The notes under the pieces are model-generated. The model was given only the letters and a program-made list of their open reading frames with translations, made no database searches and was not told where the DNA came from. Shown here piece by piece: positions 1 to 6,246 of a stretch of 32,396 nucleotides of DNA. A program made the position numbers and the translations under genes. The stretch comes from Sulfuricurvum sp. (GTDB taxonomy: Bacteria; Campylobacterota; Campylobacteria; Campylobacterales; Sulfurimonadaceae), in NCBI GenBank assembly GCA_030693335.1, contig JAUYAU010000010.1, positions 1-32,396 on the forward strand, in the 5' to 3' direction. Numbering within the stretch: position 1 is the stretch's first letter; each line of letters starts with the position of its first letter.

Positions 1-304
1 GGTGCTATTGATAACGGTATCACTAAACACATCCCTGATTTTATGTCGAAATACGGCATAGAACAAGCTACCGGATGTCAATGGATTTGGGGCAGTGAGA
101 ATTACCAAGATTACGAGGAGCGTAAAAAAGTCTTCGGCGGCCATCGTGACCACCCGTCGCACTCCGGTTCGCGCGCGTCTAATTGGCCCCTACGTTTGGG
201 GTTCGCATTGGTACCTCGGTTGTCGTTTCGCCTGTGACCCCTTGCACCCTGCAAAGATGAGCGGAAGCGAGTCTTTGGAAAAATTTGAGGACACTAAATG
301 TTAA
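1..304 (+). pseudogene. 3' end of a hypervariable C-type-lectin-fold protein (DGR target-like), frameshifted
   Basis: The gene is open at the window start. The first frame reads about 60 residues containing GCQWIWG, then GG followed by SGSRASNW, and soon runs out of frame. The next frame carries on with WYLGCRFACD and stops at 304. SGSRASNW followed about 15 residues later by GCRFACD is the usual ending of variable proteins of diversity-generating retroelements, which are C-type-lectin-fold receptor-binding proteins of phages and bacteria. Deleting one C from the CCCC run at 187-190 would join the two halves. Codons at the presumed variable positions (CAT, CGT, GAC, CAC, CAC, TAC, GGT, CAT, TAC) are what adenine-directed mutation of AAY codons gives. 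No template repeat or reverse transcriptase is seen in the window. A sequencing error in the C run could also explain the shift. Confidence 0.6.
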
Positions 305-474
305 AAATATTACCAGACCAATGGGTGTTAGTGCACGGTCAATTCAGAGGAAGAGTAGTGCGAATACGGAGGCATGAAGGAACAAAATACTTCGATGTTG
401 AAATCGGAGGGGTTGTTTTGCCGTATACCATCGATCAGATTATTACAGACACAGGAGTTAAAAATGTTCACTGA
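298..474 (+). CDS. Small hypothetical protein, 58 aa
   Basis: The ATG at 298 lies 7 bases inside the end of the preceding frame and has a GAGGA ribosome site at about 286, so the two are translationally coupled. The product begins MLKILPDQWVLVHG and is a compact beta-rich sequence (GRVVRIRRHEGTKYFDVEIGG), reminiscent of small SH3-like barrels, with no membrane segment. I do not recognise its family. Its place after a receptor-binding-type protein and before two small membrane proteins suggests an accessory gene of a prophage or island, possibly part of the tail or of a retroelement cassette, but nothing in the sequence settles this. Confidence 0.55.
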   Translation: MLKILPDQWVLVHGQFRGRVVRIRRHEGTKYFDVEIGGVVLPYTIDQIITDTGVKNVH

Positions 475-595
475 TGAAATCATAGGGGCAGCATTGATAC
501 TATTTCTGATTGTAGTAATATGGATAGGTTCTATCAAAACAAAACGCCGATGGGGAACGAACCCACATGATGCAAAGTATGGGAAGGGTAAATAA
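464..595 (+). CDS. Small single-span membrane protein, 43 aa
   Basis: The ATG at 464 follows a GGAG site in CAGGAGTTAAAA and overlaps the previous gene by 11 bases. The product MFTDEIIGAALILFLIVVIW has one clear hydrophobic span (residues 6-22), followed by a basic tail with KTKRRWG. Expected topology is N-out, C-in. Small proteins of this kind in phage cassettes are often holin- or spanin-like, but no motif proves it. An upstream start in the same frame (374) would add residues that overlap the previous gene completely and lack a ribosome site, so I prefer 464. Confidence 0.5.
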   Translation: MFTDEIIGAALILFLIVVIWIGSIKTKRRWGTNPHDAKYGKGK

Positions 596-747
596 TGATT
601 GAGCTTATTGTTATTTCTATTTTTATAATAATCAGTTTTATAATATTCACATATTATCTCATTTCCTTCGTAAGATTAACAACCTCATTTAACCATAGCA
701 TAATCACAGCCAACAAAGGAACATCAAATGAAATTTATAAGTATTGA
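595..747 (+). CDS. Small single-span membrane protein, 50 aa
   Basis: The ATG shares its A with the stop of the previous gene (TAATG), a typical coupled start. The product begins MIELIVISIFIIISFIIF, one long hydrophobic helix over residues 1-25, then a short polar tail. It overlaps the start of the exonuclease gene by 20 bases. Two adjacent tiny membrane proteins could be a lysis pair of a prophage remnant. No homologue is recognised, so the function is left open. Confidence 0.45.
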   Translation: MIELIVISIFIIISFIIFTYYLISFVRLTTSFNHSIITANKGTSNEIYKY

Positions 748-1408
748 CATCGAAACGACAGGGCTTGACCCACAAAAAAACCAAATCTTAGAATTTGGTG
801 CAGTAGCTATCGATACATCATGCGGTAGCGCTCCATATGTGGATGATTTTAGAGCGGTGTTTGTTCACCAAGAGTTGACGGGCAACCCTATCGCTTTGAC
901 GATGAACAAAGGCCTTATCGATGATATAAGCTTTGTATTGAAAAGTAAAGATTTTGACTTTGACATGCAAAATGACCTAGCTCCTAGAGACGTTTGCGTA
1001 CGCACTTCCGAAGAGTTCCAAAAATATTTCGATCAATGGCTAGGTTCTATTGGATTTACTGAACGGCTAACGCTTGCAGGTAAAAACCTCGCATCATTTG
1101 ACCTCAAATTCATCGAAGCGGCAGGGATAAAAATCAAATACCGTCACCGCATGATTGACCCTGCGATACTCTATGTCGATTGGGAAAAAGATGAAACACT
1201 CCCTGATCTGCAACAATGCTTAGACCGTGCTGGTATCGAAAAATCAGTAGAGCATACTTCTATCGCTGATGCTATGGATGTTGCTGAGTTGGTTTTGAAA
1301 AAGATCAACAATATAAAAGACATCGGGATAATGGACCTATCTGCTTTGGAAACAATTCAAAAAGATAACCCACTTTTAAAATCGTTTATGAAGAGTTCTA
1401 CTGACTAG
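728..1408 (+). CDS. DEDDh-family 3'-5' exonuclease (DnaQ/RNase T-like)
   Basis: The 226-residue product shows the three Exo motifs of the DEDDh nucleases. Exo I is SIDIETTGLDP near the N-terminus (catalytic D and E), Exo II is AGKNLASFDLKFI around residues 118-130, and Exo III is HTSIADAMDVAELV around residues 177-190, with the catalytic His and Asp five residues apart. Enzymes of this family remove nucleotides from 3' ends using two metal ions. It is a stand-alone exonuclease domain without the polymerase-binding tail of DNA polymerase III epsilon, so a phage or island nuclease is more likely than the housekeeping subunit. The ATG has AAAGGA upstream. A 58-residue gene and two small membrane genes precede it. 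Confidence 0.85.
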   Translation: MKFISIDIETTGLDPQKNQILEFGAVAIDTSCGSAPYVDDFRAVFVHQELTGNPIALTMNKGLIDDISFVLKSKDFDFDMQNDLAPRDVCVRTSEEFQKYFDQWLGSIGFTERLTLAGKNLASFDLKFIEAAGIKIKYRHRMIDPAILYVDWEKDETLPDLQQCLDRAGIEKSVEHTSIADAMDVAELVLKKINNIKDIGIMDLSALETIQKDNPLLKSFMKSSTD

Positions 1409-1431
1409 GAGGAAGTGGCGTAAGCCCTCCT
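1407..1431 (+). terminator. Hairpin directly after the exonuclease gene
   Basis: AGGAGG at 1407-1412 pairs with CCTCCT at 1426-1431, with possible extra GC pairs inside. The hairpin starts within the stop codon of the exonuclease gene. No T run follows, so it may be an attenuator or a transcript-end structure rather than a strong intrinsic terminator. Confidence 0.35.
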
Positions 1432-1459
1432 CAATAACCACACCTCCTGCTCCAAATTA

Positions 1460-1501
1460 AATCCGTCTAACCATTCCACACGCTGACGGATTCACTGTGG
1501 A
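1460..1501 (+). promoter_or_regulatory. Interleaved inverted repeats with pseudoknot potential before the basic-protein gene
   Basis: AATCCGTC (1460-1467) is perfectly complementary to GACGGATT (1485-1492), and TCCACA (1475-1480) to TGTGGA (1496-1501). The second pair starts inside the loop of the first and ends outside it, which is the layout of an H-type pseudoknot. It lies 27 bases before the ATG at 1528, in the 5' leader. A control element acting on translation of the downstream gene is an inference. Confidence 0.35.
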
Positions 1502-1527
1502 TCATTAAATCAATCAAAGGAGCCTCT

Positions 1528-2499
1528 ATGAACAATATTGACATACTTTATAAAAACTACGTAGCAAAATGTAAAGAGATGAAGATCAAGCCTGGGACGA
1601 AGCGATCTGTTTTCGGTGATCTCATCGAGCGTGAAGAAATAGCACAGCGAGAGAGTATCAAGCAAATATCACAAGCCAAAAAAGCTCCGGCATTAAAACT
1701 CAGCGATGAAGCAGTGAAGGCTCTTGAAAAACCCAAAAAAGCTAAACAGCAAAAGCCAAAATCAACACGAGTCCTTTTGACTGAGGAAGAGAAAAAAGAG
1801 CGTCAGCGACAAAGATGCCGCGATCAATACATCAAAAAATTAGAAAAGGCAGGTATTACGAGAGTTAGAGCTACCCCAAAAGAGAAGCTTATCCGATCAT
1901 CTATGACCGAGGAAGAAAGACGCGAGAGAAAAAGAAAAGCGAATCTCGAACACTATCATAGAAACATCGAGAGAGAACGTGCAAAACGTCTTGAAAGTTA
2001 TTATAAAAACAAAGAGACCAAACAATATGCTGAGCGTGACCGAAAAAAACGCACGAACCTAACCGATGAGCAAAGAGAAAAACTCAGAGCATATCAGCGC
2101 GAATATTACAAAAAGAACAAAGAGCTGGTCGATGCAAAGAATAAAAAATTTGTTTAAAAAAATAGAGATAAAGTTTCTGAGTACAATCGCAAACAGCGTG
2201 AGAAACAAAAAGATTGGACTCTTGAGCAGTGGGAAGAACACCGCGCCAAAGCAAGAGAATACCGAAAACAAAACATTAACAAGATCAGAGAGCAGGAAAA
2301 AGCACGTGGACCATTAAAGCGCCAACGGCTAAAAGAAAGCCCCCAGAGACTAGCACAAAAACAAGAGAGAGACCGTATGCGCTACCAAGAAGCATTAAAA
2401 GACCCTGTAAAAGGTGAAAAGCTTCGTGAAAAATGGAGACGTGATGGCGAGAGAAAGAGATTAAAATCAATAATAGGTAATGGTGTTGGTAATGCATGA
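1528..2499 (+). pseudogene. Lys/Arg-rich helical protein, interrupted by one in-frame TAA
   Basis: An ATG at 1528 with AAAGGAG upstream opens a frame of 209 residues that ends at TAA 2155-2157. The very same frame then stays open for another 113 codons to TGA 2497-2499 with the same composition (KVSEYNRKQREKQ, WEEHRAKAREYRKQN). Reading through gives about 322 residues of highly charged helix with repeats of an RExYxKNKE-like pattern (AYQREYYKKNKE, AREYRKQN). Such charged repeat proteins occur in phage and island genes, often as nucleic-acid-binding or structural proteins, but I do not recognise a defined family. There is no ATG just after the stop to restart translation, so a recent nonsense mutation is the simplest reading. 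A short functional 209-residue form cannot be excluded. Confidence 0.55.
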
Positions 2500-2995
2500 A
2501 GGATACAAAAGATACCTAGATGCTCTAAAGTCAAAAGGGATGAAACATCCCATGTCTGAAAAAGAATGGAAGAAAGCGGTCGGTATAGAAGAGGAAGAGC
2601 ATATGCCTTTTATATCCCGAAAAAGGGCCAGTCATAAAAACGCTATCCCGACACTATCGAATCATGAGACTAAAAAAGTTAGCTCAAGACCACTAATGAT
2701 AAATCTTATGGATAACCATATTGCTGACGTTGGCAAAAAGGTTGTGCAGCCAAAAAAGTCCATAGCGGTAGCGGACCCGCGACAAACAAATCCGAAGAAA
2801 AAGCCGATGACAATCGAACAGAAGAGAGAGTACAAACGGACGTACATGAAAAATTACCGGAAGCTTCACCCGACACTATCTTATCAGTCAGTGAAAAAGT
2901 GGAGAGACGATCACCCAGAAGAAAATCGGAAGCGCAGACGGGAAGAAGCATCGAAACGCAGAGCGAAGAAGAAATTAAACGAAGTGATTTCATGA
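2492..2995 (+). CDS. Basic hypothetical protein, 167 aa
   Basis: The start MHEGYKRYLDALKSKGM at 2492 overlaps the end of the previous frame (ATGCATGA), suggesting coupling. An in-frame ATG at 2480 is an alternative. The N-terminal 35 residues are a small predicted helical module, the middle is low in order, and the C-terminal 60 residues are strongly basic helix (YKRTYMKNYRKLHP, ENRKRRREEASKRR), like the neighbouring upstream gene. The two may derive from a common charged-helix ancestor. Likely nucleic-acid binding, by composition only. The end overlaps the next tiny ORF by 4 bases (ATGA). Confidence 0.6.
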   Translation: MHEGYKRYLDALKSKGMKHPMSEKEWKKAVGIEEEEHMPFISRKRASHKNAIPTLSNHETKKVSSRPLMINLMDNHIADVGKKVVQPKKSIAVADPRQTNPKKKPMTIEQKREYKRTYMKNYRKLHPTLSYQSVKKWRDDHPEENRKRRREEASKRRAKKKLNEVIS

Positions 2996-3063
2996 AGGTT
3001 GATGACTACTTTGATGCGTTGGAAGCGCAGAGAATTGTTGAAAAAATAAGGAGGGCGGGGTGA
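2992..3063 (+). CDS. Possible 23-aa coupling or leader peptide
   Basis: An ATG overlapping the previous stop (ATGA) opens 23 codons, beginning MKVDDYFDALEAQRIVEKIRR, and ending exactly on the GTG start of the next gene (GTGA). The ribosome site GGAGG for that next gene lies within its last codons. It may simply carry ribosomes across to 3060. Whether the peptide itself matters is unknown. Confidence 0.35.
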   Translation: MKVDDYFDALEAQRIVEKIRRAG

Positions 3064-3293
3064 AGCTTGACTTTATTGGGCATGAGATCAGAGATGGAGA
3101 TCAGCTTTGGATTATCAAAAGTGACTTAACGAGGATTAAGGCATACCGAAGAGGTGATACCGTTATTCCATGTGGATTAAAGCATTCTTGTTTGCAGCAA
3201 ACATTAAAAGATGGGAAAAATAACCGTGTTGATTTACAGCGGTCCTGGTATGAAAACTATTTGATTAAAAAAGAGGGGAAGATCAATGGCTAA
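3060..3293 (+). CDS. Small hypothetical protein, 77 aa (GTG start)
   Basis: The GTG at 3060 has a strong AAGGAGG site about 8 bases upstream. The product begins MKLDFIGHEIRDGDQLW and is a small mixed-charge soluble protein with two Cys (CGLKHSC). No known domain is recognised. It overlaps the excisionase-like gene by 8 bases, so the two are probably co-translated and may act together at the island end. Confidence 0.5.
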   Translation: MKLDFIGHEIRDGDQLWIIKSDLTRIKAYRRGDTVIPCGLKHSCLQQTLKDGKNNRVDLQRSWYENYLIKKEGKING

Positions 3294-3468
3294 GTTAGTA
3301 ACCTATTCACAAATTGAAAATATTTGGGGGTTGAAAAAATCGACACTCACAAAACTTTACATGAACGGTCAGTTTATTCCTGCAATAAAAATAGGGAATC
3401 GAAACTATTTCGATGTTGAAAAACTGGAAGAATGGATTAAGTCTCGTACCGTTCAGATAGCATCATGA
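3286..3468 (+). CDS. Excisionase-like helix-turn-helix DNA-binding protein, 60 aa
   Basis: The product is a single winged helix-turn-helix of the MerR/excisionase (HTH_17) kind. YSQIENIWGLKKSTLTKLY is the first helix-turn-helix, IPAIKIGNRNYFDVEKLEEW is the wing and last helix, and it ends at 60 residues, the usual size. Such proteins bind DNA next to attachment sites and steer phage or island excision, or act as small regulators. It is the last gene before the tRNA-Leu, which fits a recombination directionality factor, but the matching integrase is not in the window. A plain transcription regulator is the alternative. Confidence 0.7.
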   Translation: MAKLVTYSQIENIWGLKKSTLTKLYMNGQFIPAIKIGNRNYFDVEKLEEWIKSRTVQIAS

Positions 3469-3581
3469 GTTGTTTGTATCATTTGTGTCAAAAACAAAAC
3501 TGTACCCCAAGTTGTACTCTATGTGTTTTTGGAAGTTTTCTTAAAGTGATTGTAAAGCTTTGAAAGCTCGTATTATAGGGG

Positions 3582-3665
3582 TGGTACCAGTGGGCGGACT
3601 CGAACCGCCACATATTGCTATACCGGATTTTGAATCCGGCGTGTCTACCATTTCACCACACTGGC
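3582..3665 (-). tRNA. tRNA-Leu (CAA anticodon)
   Basis: Read on the minus strand, an 84-base cloverleaf runs from GCCAGTG (acceptor) to CACTGGT plus A and an encoded CCA. The anticodon stem CCGGA/TCCGG holds a TTCAAAA loop with CAA at positions 34-36, decoding UUG. The long variable arm and the GGTTCGAGTCC T-arm are as expected for tRNA-Leu. Its 3' end points left, into the accessory DNA at 1-3580, the usual arrangement for an island inserted in a tRNA 3' end. Confidence 0.93.
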
Positions 3666-3727
3666 ATGTGTTTGAAGGGGGGAATTATAGGTGTACTTTG
3701 CTTAAACTATAGTAAAAAAGAAAATAG

Positions 3728-3755
3728 TTAATCTCAAATCTAATTTTGTCGATAT
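3728..3755 (+). promoter_or_regulatory. Possible flagellar sigma-28-type promoter before flgL
   Basis: CGATAT at 3750-3755 resembles the -10 element of FliA-dependent promoters in Campylobacterota, and a TTAA lies around 3728-3731 as a weak -35. It is about 55 bases before the flgL start and just outside the tRNA. The match is short, so this is tentative. No clear sigma-54 GG-N10-GC pair was noticed here. Confidence 0.3.
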
Positions 3756-3809
3756 AAGAGATGGAACTTTATTTGCTTAAGTTTAATTAATGACTTAGAA
3801 GGATTTGAC

Positions 3810-6170
3810 GTGAGAGTTACAGCAGCTTCATTTTATAATAATATTTATGGTGAAAATAACAAGCTAAACCGTCAATTATTTGATGTTAACAAGCAGATAT
3901 CCTCAGGACTAAAGATCCAGTATTCTCATGAAAATCCGGGTATTTTTATTGATACTTTACGATTGGATAATGAGATTGCAACTCTGAATCAAACGAAGAG
4001 CAGTGCTCAAAATGCCTATAAGCTGTCTACTCAAACCGATACGGCTGTCGGTGAAATAGTTAAAACACTCGAGTCAATGAAAGTCAAGATGATTAATGCG
4101 GCTAATGACAGTCAATCAGATGCTAGTTTGCAGGCAATTGCAAAAGAGCTCAGAGGTCTACAAAACCATCTTAAATCACTCGCCAATACATCCATAAATG
4201 GTCAATACATATTTTCAGGTACCTCTACTGGTACAAAACCAATTGATGCCAGTGGCAATTATCAAGGTAATGACAAAGATATCTATGCATTTTTAGGTTC
4301 TGGGATACAACAAAAGTATAATATTACCGGGACTCAATTGTTCTTGGGTCAGGAAAGTAACGTACAAAGAACGATTACTTCCAATGTTGGTCAACTAAGT
4401 CTAACAGATCTCTATCCCGATATCATGCAAGACCCTAGTATCCCACGAAATTTTGGAAAAGAGGTCTACATATCAGGAGCAAACACAATGCGCGACTTGA
4501 TGGGTGACAGTGATACCAGTTCAACTAATGATACTGCTAAGACAGCATTTTTTTATTTGCAAGGGACCCGTTCGGATGGTACATCCTTTAAGTCTAAGAT
4601 TGCAATGAATATGACCGATACGGTCGATGATTTAATGAATAAAATTGCACTCGCCTATGACATCAATCAACTTAACCCTTCTGCTAATAATGTCCGTGTC
4701 AGTATGAATCCGCATGGTCAAATCGAGATTATCGATAGTCAAAAAGGCTCTAGTAAGCTGGATTTTCATATGGTAGGTGCTATTGATTTTGATCCTGCAG
4801 GTATCGATGCGGCTGACGTCACCAATATAGATTCTTTGCAGATCGGAACAACAGATTTTCTGACAGCAGCCATAACTGCTCCGGGACTATTTCTCAAAGA
4901 ATTTATAAAAAGTGGAAATAATTATGTAACAGGTGCTGTCCCGGCAGGTGGAGCATTGCCAGCAGGCGCAGTGGTTATAAATGGCCAAGACATCGGTGCT
5001 GTCGCTGTATTGCCAGGTGATACTGATAATGCCTTATTGAATGCTATTAATGCAAAATCAAAATTTACCGGTGTAATAGCTACACATGATTCGGCTGGTC
5101 AAATTGTTTTAAACTCTAATAGGGGGCAAGATATTGTTGTCAGCGGAACCGACAATGGTGCAATTTCTGGACTCTCTAATAACACGTATAATCTTGGATC
5201 ATTGCAATACGACAGAGTACTGTTTAAAACAGAAGGTCCAAAACTTACCTCTAATGTCTCCCAAATAGTAACATCAAATAATAGTTATGCTACCCCATCT
5301 ACTCTATTGACTGCTGTTGCTTCCGGGGTCAGCTTGAATGGTTCAGTCATAAAATTACAGGGGAATGATGTTAATGGCAAGGCATTTGATTTAGAGGTTA
5401 ATTTGTTAGCTGCTGGTAGTACTGTTACCATCAATAATGCTCAAGGTGTCGCTGCGGCAACTTTTAATTTAGAAGATGCAACAGGTAATGCAACACCGGC
5501 TGACAGTGTTACATACAGACAGCTTATGGATGTTTTAAATATGGCAACAACGAATAAACTCCCAGTTGCTTTGTCTTCATTAACTTATACACAGGCAATT
5601 AATGATGCGAATGCGTTAGGGTCTGTGAATATTGATCAAACAGGTCACATAGTCTTTTTTGATAAATTTAGTCCAACTACTTCCGCCTCAATAGCGATGT
5701 ACGACAATACTTCAAGTACTTATTCTGCTGCAGCCAATGTTGTTTCAACGGGGAGTACAATGATATTTAATGCTAATAATGCACTAACAATTGGTGACCC
5801 TAATAATGATTTTTTTACTCAGATAGAGAGCATGATTAAATCTGTTGAACAGGGCAAAAAACGGCCAAATGGAATTGATTCGTTGGATCCGAGAAATATA
5901 GGTGTTCAAAATTCTATTCATATGCTTGATTTATTGACTGAACACGTTTCTCGTAAGCAAACAGAAGCAGGTTCGTATTCACAAGTCTTAAATTTGACAG
6001 TGAATCGTGCTGAATTGTTGATTGTTAATACAAAGACTCTGCGTTCCGATGTGATTGATACTGATATTGCTGAAGCGACATTGAAAATGCAACAACTTAG
6101 TCTCAATTATCAGGCACTGCTCTCTAACATATCTAAAGTGTCTAAGCTTTCATTGGTAAATTATTTATAG
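3810..6170 (+). CDS. flgL: Flagellar hook-associated protein 3 (hook-filament junction protein FlgL)
   Basis: FlgL forms the second junction ring between hook and filament and is exported by the flagellar type III apparatus. The N-terminal D0/D1 region (residues 1-150) has the flagellin-type heptad pattern, with LNRQLFDVNKQISSGLKIQ and NGQYIFSGTSTGTKP, the latter typical of FlgL. The C-terminal 90 residues (IAEATLKMQQLSLNYQALL) complete the coiled D0/D1. The 786-residue length is far above the roughly 310 of enterobacterial FlgL, because of a large Ala/Asn/Thr-rich surface region (about residues 200-650), as seen in Campylobacter homologues. The GTG start has AAGGA 8 bases before. The gene stands alone between tRNA-Leu and ftsK, away from other flagellar genes in view. 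Confidence 0.9.
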   Translation: MRVTAASFYNNIYGENNKLNRQLFDVNKQISSGLKIQYSHENPGIFIDTLRLDNEIATLNQTKSSAQNAYKLSTQTDTAVGEIVKTLESMKVKMINAANDSQSDASLQAIAKELRGLQNHLKSLANTSINGQYIFSGTSTGTKPIDASGNYQGNDKDIYAFLGSGIQQKYNITGTQLFLGQESNVQRTITSNVGQLSLTDLYPDIMQDPSIPRNFGKEVYISGANTMRDLMGDSDTSSTNDTAKTAFFYLQGTRSDGTSFKSKIAMNMTDTVDDLMNKIALAYDINQLNPSANNVRVSMNPHGQIEIIDSQKGSSKLDFHMVGAIDFDPAGIDAADVTNIDSLQIGTTDFLTAAITAPGLFLKEFIKSGNNYVTGAVPAGGALPAGAVVINGQDIGAVAVLPGDTDNALLNAINAKSKFTGVIATHDSAGQIVLNSNRGQDIVVSGTDNGAISGLSNNTYNLGSLQYDRVLFKTEGPKLTSNVSQIVTSNNSYATPSTLLTAVASGVSLNGSVIKLQGNDVNGKAFDLEVNLLAAGSTVTINNAQGVAAATFNLEDATGNATPADSVTYRQLMDVLNMATTNKLPVALSSLTYTQAINDANALGSVNIDQTGHIVFFDKFSPTTSASIAMYDNTSSTYSAAANVVSTGSTMIFNANNALTIGDPNNDFFTQIESMIKSVEQGKKRPNGIDSLDPRNIGVQNSIHMLDLLTEHVSRKQTEAGSYSQVLNLTVNRAELLIVNTKTLRSDVIDTDIAEATLKMQQLSLNYQALLSNISKVSKLSLVNYL

Positions 6171-6208
6171 CATACTGCAATAAAAGGGTCCCTTCTTTGC
6201 TTTTTTGC

Positions 6209-6214
6209 TATAAT
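6209..6214 (+). promoter_or_regulatory. Extended -10 promoter for ftsK
   Basis: TATAAT at 6209-6214 is preceded by TTGC, giving a TGN-type extended -10. It sits 33 bases before the proposed AUU start of ftsK. An imperfect AAGGGTCCCTT palindrome just upstream (6185-6195), followed by T-rich DNA, may end flgL transcription. Confidence 0.45.
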
Positions 6215-6246
6215 CAAATTTACTTTTATGATTTCAAGGATCCCCC

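Noticed and set aside
2066..2317. 83-codon ORF overlapping the interrupted charged-helix gene
   Set aside because: It is in another frame. The continued charged pattern is in the original frame after the TAA, so a nonsense codon explains the data better than a frameshift into this ORF.
1..3500. Search for a DGR template repeat and reverse transcriptase
   Set aside because: No near-copy of the 130-240 region rich in A and no reverse-transcriptase motif was seen in the window.
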